Shown: piece after piece, positions 1 through 5,251 of the stretch
How the letters are laid out: every line of letters starts with the position of its first letter
Numbering within the stretch: the stretch's first letter is position 1
NCBI GenBank assembly: GCA_007123785.1
Contig: SLGL01000498.1
Coordinates: 1-6,413, forward strand
Direction of reading: 5' to 3'
Source of the DNA: Balneolaceae bacterium
Lineage (GTDB): Bacteria; Bacteroidota; Rhodothermia; Balneolales; Balneolaceae
DNA: 6,413 bases
The notes under the pieces: model-generated
The model's input: only the letters and a program-made list of their open reading frames with translations
Databases searched by the model: none
Told to the model about the DNA's origin: nothing
Program-made: the position numbers and the translations under genes

Positions 1-218
1 TCCCATTTTTTTCCAATAGATTTTTATTCATCAGTCTTGCAGCAGCGATCACGGCTCATCTTGCTGTACTTCATATTGGAGTACTTCAATCCATTTTCCG
101 CACGGTTCCGCTTGATGCGGAACAATGGACCCTGATTGTTATAACTGGATTTCTTGTGATCATTGGTGGCGAAATTGACAAAATTGTGAATCGATATAGA
201 AAGAGTTACATCGGGTAA
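1..218 (+). CDS. P-type cation-transporting ATPase, C-terminal fragment
   Basis: This is the last 71 codons of a gene that enters from the left edge, read in the frame starting at position 3 and ending with TAA at 216-218. The fragment starts PFFSNRFLFISLAAA and has two hydrophobic helices, at about residues 7-27 and 41-56. They are joined by a loop with the pattern LQSIFRTVPLDAEQW and followed by GGEIDK and a basic tail (NRYRKSYIG). This is the usual ending of the C-terminal transmembrane domain (Cation_ATPase_C, the last two of ten helices) of Ca2+-type and related P-type ATPases, which pump cations across the inner membrane using ATP. The catalytic DKTG phosphorylation site and the ion-binding helices lie outside the window, so the transported ion cannot be stated. 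The gene runs toward the RND transporter gene and stops 5 nt from its end. The family call is based on the loop pattern and gene end; confidence is good but not complete because only the tail is seen. Confidence 0.8.
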   Translation, partial: PFFSNRFLFISLAAAITAHLAVLHIGVLQSIFRTVPLDAEQWTLIVITGFLVIIGGEIDKIVNRYRKSYIG

Positions 219-223
219 AAAAC

Positions 224-2686
224 TCACCTGTCCTTCTTATGCTGACCAACCTTTCGAATTCTGATTTCACTCCATCTTTCCAGGATGTATAAAACAGCGG
301 GCAGTAAAACCAAAGATGCAAACAGCATCAGGCCAATTCCGGCTACGGCAAGTTCTCCAATTGATCTCATCCCCGGATGAGTGGAGAACAACAGCCCGGC
401 GAAGCCCAGCATCGTGGTAAGTGAACTAACTGTAATGTGCTCGCCGGTGGAACGGATCACTTTTTTGATCGACCCTCTGCCTTCCTCAAGATAACGATGG
501 ACGATATGAATGCCACTGTCATCTCCTATGCCGAGTATTGTAGGAAGCACTACAATGTTGTAAAAATTAAGTTTCCACCCTGTAATGTCCATAAAACCGA
601 ACAGCCAAAGAAAACTGGCAGCCAAAGGCATCAATGCAAGAACCATCCATTTCACGCTCTTGAATATGATTAGTTTGATCAGAATAATAAATGTAAGAGT
701 AATGGCAATCATACGGGGTGTTTCATGAATCATCAGGCGCAGCATATCGGAGGCAACAATAGAGGTTGAAGCCGCATTGTAAATCTTTCCATTGCTCAAT
801 TCGATATTGGAAAGGTCGTCTGCAAAATTTATCGAGTTGCGTCCGTCGGATAACGCTACCGAAGGATAGATGATAACCAGGTTTCCGATGGTTCCGTCTT
901 TTGCGGTAAACGGTTCCAATAGAAAACCGGGTACCTGTTCAAGCTGAATCGGTTCAACAGTTGATGCCGCTCGTTTTAATTGTTGAAATTGTTCGGAATC
1001 ACTGGTTCGTATAAATGGGTCGTCTAGCCTGTCACGTACTCCTTCAATTCTGGCCAGTTTTTGTTGCTGTTTTTCTATAGAAAATGGATACCGATCCTGG
1101 AAAATCTCTACCGATTCTATCGTTGAAGATAGTGTGTCTGATGAAATTCGATCCGACAATACATCTTGTATTTCAATGGCATCATCCGCATTATCGGCGA
1201 TAATGTATGCCGCATTCCGGGTTTTTCGATCGCTGTACACCTTACGGGCTTCTTGTGCAACTAGGTTATACGATTCATAGACCGGTTCAAGCTTTCCGAA
1301 ATCATATTCAAAGTCCAGCCCACGGGCATACCAACCTGACATGACTGTAGATGCCACACATAACAGAATAACTCCGATTGAAAGTATTTTTTTGTTTAAA
1401 CCGGGTAATGATTTTCTGTCGCCATCTGTCTTTTGGCCTGTATTGAGGAGCGCAACGGTATTTAGCAGCCCTATTTTTTCCAGCATGATTATAAGTGCAG
1501 GCATCAGGAATATCATGGTGATAATTGAGAAAAGTAACCCTATGCCGGCAATTGCACCAAACTCACTAAATCCCTTGAAGTCTGCAAAGATCAGAATAAA
1601 AAAAGCTGCTGATGTAGTAATTCCGACCGCCGCTATGGCCTGACCGGTCGTCATAAAGGTTGTTTCAATCGCTTTATCAACCGGATTACCCTCGCTTCGT
1701 TCCTCGATATAACGGGCATAAAAATGAATACCAAAATCAATTCCCATTCCAAACAGCAGTAAACCCAGTGTGGACGTCATGATATTCAAGGTTTCGAAAG
1801 TCAACCAGGTGACACCGAATGTCCAGCAGAGGCTCACAACAAGGGGAACTGTCATAATCAGCGCTGTGACCGGTAGCCTGAGGAGTTCGGATACAAAAAC
1901 TTTCGATGATTGAAGTCCCCCCGTTCGAATATGGTAATTTTTATAAAAGAAATAGCCCATCACCAAAAGTAAAAGCATAATTGTACCTGCCCAGAATGAA
2001 TCACGAACGTCGAGATAAATACTGTCGATTTCGATGAGAGATCGGAGGAGCCGTCCTGCCAAAACGAAGGACAAATCAGGCTGATCGAACTCCTGAGCAA
2101 GCCGGGTGGTAAGCAGTTCAAGATCTTCGTACAGTTCACGAATGTACCGGATGTCAGTTTGGGAGCCGGCAGGGTAGAAGCGAACAGCCATTGTAAGGGA
2201 ATCGGCTGAAATGGGATATTCCGATCCGACTAATTCATCGTAGGCTAACTGAAGTTCATCCCCAAGAGAATCTGCTGCAGCCATATCATCATCCAATTCA
2301 AAGTAAAATGGATTGGCCTGCATACGGGCAGCTTCAATCTCCTCGTCGAGATAGGTTTCAATCAGGTTCAACTCCTCATCGGTTGCAAACCAAAGGGCAT
2401 TTGATTTCAGAAAATCTGTTTCTTTTCGGAATTCGACCCTGCTGAAATATGGTGAACCATCCGACCGATTCTCCAATTTCATTACTTCCGGTATAAGTCG
2501 TTCTGCAAATTCTTTGTTCAGCTCAAAAGAATTACTTTCGATGATAACAGCCACCTCCCTGGGAGTACCTACCTGCTCCCTCAGTTTCTCAAGGGATTGT
2601 ACACTAGGGTAACTTTCAGGAAGTAGTTTTGAGAAATCGTTATCAATGCGGAGGTTTAGAGCAAGAAGTAAACCAATTACAGCCAA
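224..2686 (-). CDS. MMPL/RND-superfamily transporter, main open frame (N-terminus displaced by an in-frame stop)
   Basis: An 820-codon frame from TTG (2686) to TGA (226-224) encodes a two-repeat RND-type membrane exporter of the MMPL/HpnN-like group, proton-driven proteins that usually move lipids or hydrophobic compounds through the inner membrane. The first repeat has the rest of TM1 (residues 2-12), the signature NLRIDNDFSKLLPE (11-24), a large periplasmic domain (about 25-225), and TM2-TM6 (about 229-402) with GMGIDFGIHFYARY at 313-326. The second has TM7 (433-451), a periplasmic domain (about 455-650), and TM8-TM12 (655-803) with GIGDDSGIHIVHRY at 719-732. The paired GxGxDxGIHxxxRY motifs in TM4 and TM10 carry the acidic residues expected for proton relay. 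A basic tail ends the protein. The TTG start is forced by a TAA codon directly before it; the natural start is ATG 2773. As read from TTG, TM1 is only half length, so the product may be non-functional or poorly inserted. No membrane-fusion or outer-membrane partner is adjacent. The substrate is unknown. Confidence 0.88.
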   Translation of the reverse strand: MAVIGLLLALNLRIDNDFSKLLPESYPSVQSLEKLREQVGTPREVAVIIESNSFELNKEFAERLIPEVMKLENRSDGSPYFSRVEFRKETDFLKSNALWFATDEELNLIETYLDEEIEAARMQANPFYFELDDDMAAADSLGDELQLAYDELVGSEYPISADSLTMAVRFYPAGSQTDIRYIRELYEDLELLTTRLAQEFDQPDLSFVLAGRLLRSLIEIDSIYLDVRDSFWAGTIMLLLLVMGYFFYKNYHIRTGGLQSSKVFVSELLRLPVTALIMTVPLVVSLCWTFGVTWLTFETLNIMTSTLGLLLFGMGIDFGIHFYARYIEERSEGNPVDKAIETTFMTTGQAIAAVGITTSAAFFILIFADFKGFSEFGAIAGIGLLFSIITMIFLMPALIIMLEKIGLLNTVALLNTGQKTDGDRKSLPGLNKKILSIGVILLCVASTVMSGWYARGLDFEYDFGKLEPVYESYNLVAQEARKVYSDRKTRNAAYIIADNADDAIEIQDVLSDRISSDTLSSTIESVEIFQDRYPFSIEKQQQKLARIEGVRDRLDDPFIRTSDSEQFQQLKRAASTVEPIQLEQVPGFLLEPFTAKDGTIGNLVIIYPSVALSDGRNSINFADDLSNIELSNGKIYNAASTSIVASDMLRLMIHETPRMIAITLTFIILIKLIIFKSVKWMVLALMPLAASFLWLFGFMDITGWKLNFYNIVVLPTILGIGDDSGIHIVHRYLEEGRGSIKKVIRSTGEHITVSSLTTMLGFAGLLFSTHPGMRSIGELAVAGIGLMLFASLVLLPAVLYILERWSEIRIRKVGQHKKDR

Positions 2687-2773
2687 TTAAATACCTGTTC
2701 CGAGAACGAACGCCGGAAACCGAATGCAGAATCGAATGGCAGGTTTTAGATAGGTAAACAGGGATTCAAGCAT
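2687..2773 (-). pseudogene. Detached N-terminus of the RND transporter, ending at an in-frame TAA
   Basis: Reading on from the transporter frame upstream of TTG 2686 gives, in the same frame, ATG at 2773-2771 followed by MLESLFTYLKPAIRFCIRFP and then AFVLGTGI and TAA (2689-2687). This is the expected start of an MMPL/RND protein: a short amphipathic, basic cytoplasmic segment, then the hydrophobic first half of TM1. The second half of TM1 (LAVIGLLLALNL) begins at the codon right after the stop. The stop therefore sits mid-helix, and one base change (for example TTA to TAA) would explain it. No frameshift is needed. The intact gene would span 224-2773 and encode 849 residues. The segment is either the broken start of a pseudogene, an error in the sequence, or a short upstream reading frame coupled to a restart at TTG. 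Confidence 0.8.
2693..2698 (-). promoter_or_regulatory. Possible ribosome binding site for the TTG restart of the transporter
   Basis: On the minus strand ACAGGT lies upstream of TTG 2686, with AGG ending 7 nt before the start codon. This spacing would allow a weak Shine-Dalgarno contact. The TAA stop of the upstream 28-codon frame directly abuts TTG, so terminating ribosomes would also be placed for restart. The motif falls inside codons of the natural coding sequence (GTG of residues 25-27 in the intact protein), so it may be coincidental. Confidence 0.25.
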
Positions 2774-2788
2774 TCGTTCTCTTTCTCT
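2774..2788 (-). promoter_or_regulatory. Purine-rich ribosome binding region before ATG 2773
   Basis: The minus strand reads AGAGAAAGAGAACGA immediately before ATG 2773. This unbroken purine-rich tract with GAGAA at a workable distance supports ATG 2773 as the natural start of the RND transporter. Part of it (GAGAACGA) can pair with a complementary segment inside the coding sequence at 2702-2710. Confidence 0.4.
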
Positions 2789-2950
2789 AAATATTTTTTT
2801 TCGGGAAGAAGGGTTTTTTCCAGTAAGTTTGTTTTTGCAATCCTCGTTCCAACTCTTGTTTATACTTTCAATTTATAACATTTATTGGAAAAGCAAATTG
2901 TATGAAATTGTAAGATATTCCTGATGGATTAATCCAGGTAGAAGGAAATA

Positions 2951-2958
2951 CAAACTTA
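2951..2958 (-). promoter_or_regulatory. Candidate -7 element (TAAGTTTG) upstream of the RND transporter
   Basis: The minus strand matches TAnnTTTG exactly, the -7 consensus described for primary sigma factor promoters in Bacteroidetes. No good TTTG is found about 19-21 nt further upstream, and the distance to ATG 2773 is long (178 nt). One such 8-mer is not rare by chance in an AT-rich interval of this length, so this is a weak call. Confidence 0.2.
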
Positions 2959-3031
2959 AGGCAAATTTTATATAGGTGTTACTGAACGTTTAGGATTCTA
3001 TAGGTAAAATTAAAAACCTGATCTTCAGTCC

Positions 3032-3370
3032 TTACCAGAAATTCATGTTCCTAAAAGACAGTAGAACCACAACAAGAATGGTCAGATTGGCGATTGTACC
3101 AAACTTTGCATCATTCCAAACTGTAGAAATTAAAATTTGGGAAAGTATTACTGCAATGAAACCCAGATAAATCCACGAATTGTGATTAAAAATATATGCG
3201 AGCCCTGTTATCACAAAGAGTAAGCTCGCAATCAACCAGATAATCCCTGTAGATCTGGATATCTCAGAACTTAATTCAGTGATGCTTCCGATTTCAAAAG
3301 CTTTAAAAAACCCTAGCAGATGAATGAGTCCATGAATAATAATTACGAAGGAGAAAAGTATTTTTAGCAT
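3032..3370 (-). CDS. Small four-helix membrane protein of unknown function (112 aa)
   Basis: The ATG at 3370 and TAA at 3034-3032 frame a 112-residue, strongly hydrophobic protein with four predicted membrane helices at about residues 4-22, 41-61, 66-84 and 90-106. Helix 1 contains IHGLIHLLGFFKAF, with His13 and His17 one helical turn apart. Between helices 3 and 4 lies WNDAKFGTIAN. I recognise the pattern as one seen in short conserved hypothetical proteins of Bacteroidota but know no function for it. There is no signal peptide distinct from helix 1 and no catalytic motif. It starts 16 nt after the stop of the 142-aa membrane protein and so is very likely the last gene of the transcript that begins with the flavocytochrome. 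The paired His residues could bind a metal or heme next to the oxidoreductase; that is speculation. Confidence 0.8.
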   Translation of the reverse strand: MLKILFSFVIIIHGLIHLLGFFKAFEIGSITELSSEISRSTGIIWLIASLLFVITGLAYIFNHNSWIYLGFIAVILSQILISTVWNDAKFGTIANLTILVVVLLSFRNMNFW

Positions 3371-3386
3371 GTTGCTTTTGATTTAA

Positions 3387-3815
3387 TCAATCCTGTAATG
3401 AATTTCGGACTGAGGAATGAATGGTTAAAATGAAAAGAATCAATCCAAGTAACCCGTATATAATCTGTAGTGGCGGTTCCGGGTGATAACCGACCATCCA
3501 AATTTGTACACCAATCCAGATAATGAGAGCAGTACTTACTGTGAGTGCTCCTATCCAGGACCAATATCTGCGCTTCCAAAGGCCGTACAATACGATTATG
3601 GGAAAGATGCCCAGGATTGTAAGTAGAATAAGTCCGGGAATCAGGAAGTTTTCAAATGGAGAATTTTCAAGAATGGATATCGGCATTTTAAGCAGATCAC
3701 CGGACGGATCCATAACCAGAGCAATTCCGCCATAGAGTCCGCTTATTCCCTGGAAAAGCATCAATCCCATCAGAAAATATAACCTGTATGATGTTGTTGT
3801 TTTATGATTTATCAT
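3387..3815 (-). CDS. Small four-helix membrane protein of unknown function (142 aa)
   Basis: ATG at 3815 and TGA at 3389-3387 give 142 residues with helices at about 12-34, 57-79, 84-106 and 116-132. A conserved-looking segment at the end of helix 1 and after it (GLYGGIALVMDPSGDLLKMP, 26-45) is followed by SPFENFLIPGLIL entering helix 2. The loop after helix 2 is basic (WKRRYW), which places it in the cytoplasm. The loop between helices 3 and 4 has YHPEPPLQ. The GGIALVxDPSG...FLIPGL arrangement recurs in short uncharacterised membrane proteins of Bacteroidota; no enzymatic or transport motif is visible and I assign no function. The gene starts 33 nt after the stop of the flavocytochrome and is followed after 16 nt by another four-helix protein, so the three are probably co-transcribed. 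The two small proteins are of similar size and helix number but are not obviously related in sequence. Confidence 0.8.
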   Translation of the reverse strand: MINHKTTTSYRLYFLMGLMLFQGISGLYGGIALVMDPSGDLLKMPISILENSPFENFLIPGLILLTILGIFPIIVLYGLWKRRYWSWIGALTVSTALIIWIGVQIWMVGYHPEPPLQIIYGLLGLILFILTIHSSVRNSLQD

Positions 3816-3848
3816 AGCTGATCATGTCTCTCTGAAAACTTGGTTCAA

Positions 3849-5141
3849 TCAGGTAAAGTCGAAATCCTCAAAATGAATGGAATTTTTCGGAACTCCCTGT
3901 TTTGTTAATTCCGTCAATAAAGCTTTTCGCATCTCCCTGGGGCCACAAATAAAAAAGTCCTTTTCAGTGGCGCGGGGAATTTCCCCGGGTTTAAAAAATC
4001 CTTCAACATCGGCTCTTATCAGATGCACTTTGAAACTTTCCATCTGTTTTTCCAGATCTTTAAAAACATGGAGGTGTGTGGCTTCTACCTCCGTATTTAC
4101 ACAGTAATACAGATCTATATTTAAACCAGACTTATTCTGCCGTTTCAGATCATTGGCCCAGCTAATAAACGGAGCGATGCCCACGCCGCCGCCAATCCAA
4201 ACCTGATTCTTTTTCCCATGGCGATAATCAAATCGCCCGTAAGGGCCTTCCAGCAGTGCTGTTGTTCCGGTTTCCAATTCCTGGTAAAGCTGTTTAGTAT
4301 AATCACCCAGTGCTTTCACCATAATGGTTATTTCACCCTCATTTGTCATATTGCATATCGTATAAGGGTGCGATTCCCGGGAAATGCCTGCAGCATGAAA
4401 ACTGAAAAAATAGAACTGGCCAAGTGTAAAGCTGAGTGCCTCATTCAGCGGCTTTAACACGATTTCAATAACCTTATCACTCAGGCGATCTATTTTCACT
4501 ACTCGGAAACGAGATTTACTCACAACGAAATCGAAGAGAACTGACTTATACACCCATGCTGTTATTCCAGTCACAGAAAGAACGGAGAGATAGATCACCA
4601 AAGCGGGGTTGGTACTCATAGATAGATCCAGGAAATAGATATGAACCACTCCCAGAATAAAAAAGAGTCCCATGAACTTGTGTGATATTTTCCACTTATC
4701 GTATGGGATGCGAATCACAATTGTAAAAATCATCAGGAGAATGAGTCCCCACAATGCCCAACTTCCAATGTTGATTTCAAACTGCCTGTGAACGGGAAAC
4801 AGGTACCATAATAACCGGCCGGTGTCCTCTGGCACCCAGCGCAGAGCCAGCATGATGGGATGAATGAGCAACAGAACAAGGGCTGTTTTAGCCATTGTGT
4901 GATGGAGATGATACATCTTGTCGAGCCCGCCAAAGTAATCTTCCAGCCATTTTAATCGGGCTGACAGCACAAATGTCAAAGCAAATAGTGCAAATCCAGC
5001 CCATGCCGTAACCTGACTGCCATAAACAAAGAAGGGTTTCATGTTATGCCTTATCGTAGTCTCGGGAAAGGATATCAGCCAAAGTGGAATAACCAGAAGC
5101 GCAGCAGCCCAAAATAACCATGGTCCTAATTGTTTTTTCAT
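3849..5141 (-). CDS. Ferric reductase / NADPH oxidase-like flavocytochrome (FNR fused to a heme-binding membrane domain)
   Basis: This 430-aa protein would carry electrons from NAD(P)H through FAD and two b-type hemes across the inner membrane, reducing Fe3+, oxygen or another acceptor. Residues 1-200 form six helices (about 9-25, 40-60, 78-100, 126-144, 152-170, 178-198). Heme ligands are visible: His80 and His94 in helix 3 (14 apart) and His154 and His167 in helix 5 (13 apart), the spacing known for eukaryotic NOX enzymes. Residues 208-305 are the FAD-binding barrel, with RESHPYTIC (255-263) and LLEGPYGRF (296-304). Residues 311-430 are the NAD(P)H domain, with GGGVGIAPF (317-325) and CGPREM (399-404), ending in FEDFDFT. 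All family residues expected are present and the length is close to that of bacterial NOX-like proteins (COG4097-type predicted ferric reductases). The ATG at 5141 is followed by a basic start and helix 1. It is probably the first gene of a three-gene unit with two small membrane proteins. The acceptor (iron, oxygen or other) cannot be decided from sequence. Confidence 0.9.
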   Translation of the reverse strand: MKKQLGPWLFWAAALLVIPLWLISFPETTIRHNMKPFFVYGSQVTAWAGFALFALTFVLSARLKWLEDYFGGLDKMYHLHHTMAKTALVLLLIHPIMLALRWVPEDTGRLLWYLFPVHRQFEINIGSWALWGLILLMIFTIVIRIPYDKWKISHKFMGLFFILGVVHIYFLDLSMSTNPALVIYLSVLSVTGITAWVYKSVLFDFVVSKSRFRVVKIDRLSDKVIEIVLKPLNEALSFTLGQFYFFSFHAAGISRESHPYTICNMTNEGEITIMVKALGDYTKQLYQELETGTTALLEGPYGRFDYRHGKKNQVWIGGGVGIAPFISWANDLKRQNKSGLNIDLYYCVNTEVEATHLHVFKDLEKQMESFKVHLIRADVEGFFKPGEIPRATEKDFFICGPREMRKALLTELTKQGVPKNSIHFEDFDFT

Positions 5142-5164
5142 GATTTTTAGTTTTTAACTTTTTT

Positions 5165-5172
5165 CAAAAATA
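5165..5172 (-). promoter_or_regulatory. Candidate Bacteroidota-type -7 promoter element (TATTTTTG) for the flavocytochrome unit
   Basis: TATTTTTG on the minus strand fits TAnnTTTG exactly and lies 23 nt before ATG 5141, leaving a short AT-rich leader. No perfect TTTG stands at the expected -33 distance; TTTC is found about 22 nt upstream, and a TTTG lies only 4 nt upstream. The position just before the first gene of a likely operon makes this the best promoter candidate in the window, but it is based on one short motif. Confidence 0.35.
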
Positions 5173-5192
5173 GCGCCAAATTCTTCTTGAAT

Positions 5193-5220
5193 CTGAAACT
5201 AAAACTCTCTTCAGTTTCAG
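5193..5220. repeat. 8-bp inverted repeat between the serine hydrolase and the flavocytochrome
   Basis: CTGAAACT (5193-5200) and AGTTTCAG (5213-5220) are exact reverse complements around a 12-nt spacer. They sit 31 nt after the stop of the serine hydrolase and about 20 nt upstream of the candidate -7 element of the flavocytochrome. There is no T-run directly after the stem on the minus strand, so an intrinsic terminator is not well supported. An operator for the flavocytochrome unit or a weak mRNA 3' end hairpin are both possible. Confidence 0.4.
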
Positions 5221-5251
5221 TTTATGGCTTTATTCATTTACTATTGTTGGA

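Larger units (their letters stand above)
2774..3031. other. Gene-free interval between the RND transporter and the small membrane proteins
   Basis: These 258 bp are AT-rich and stop-dense in all frames; I see no credible small gene or RNA structure. On the minus strand an exact TAnnTTTG match (TAAGTTTG, 2958-2951) could be a Bacteroidota-type -7 element for the transporter, 178 nt before ATG 2773, but no clear TTTG -33 element lies at the expected distance. Near 3002-3019 the short repeat AGGT/ACCT flanks an AT-rich loop just after the stop of the 112-aa gene; it is too weak to call a terminator. The interval most likely holds the end of one transcript and the promoter of the next. Confidence 0.5.

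Noticed and set aside
1341..1643. 100-codon open frame on the plus strand inside the RND gene
   Set aside because: Antisense to membrane helices of the transporter; such frames commonly arise opposite hydrophobic coding sequence.
3002..3019. Possible terminator after the 112-aa gene (AGGT/ACCT around an AT-rich loop)
   Set aside because: Only four paired bases and no stable GC stem; too weak to call.
3364..3579. 71-codon minus-strand frame overlapping the 142-aa membrane protein
   Set aside because: It is an alternative frame inside a gene with coherent helix structure, and its own sequence shows no recognisable pattern.
3973..3987. Palindrome CGGGGAATTTCCCCG
   Set aside because: It lies inside the NAD(P)H-binding domain of the flavocytochrome and encodes the ordinary residues PGEIP; the arms are separated by one base and there is no regulatory context.
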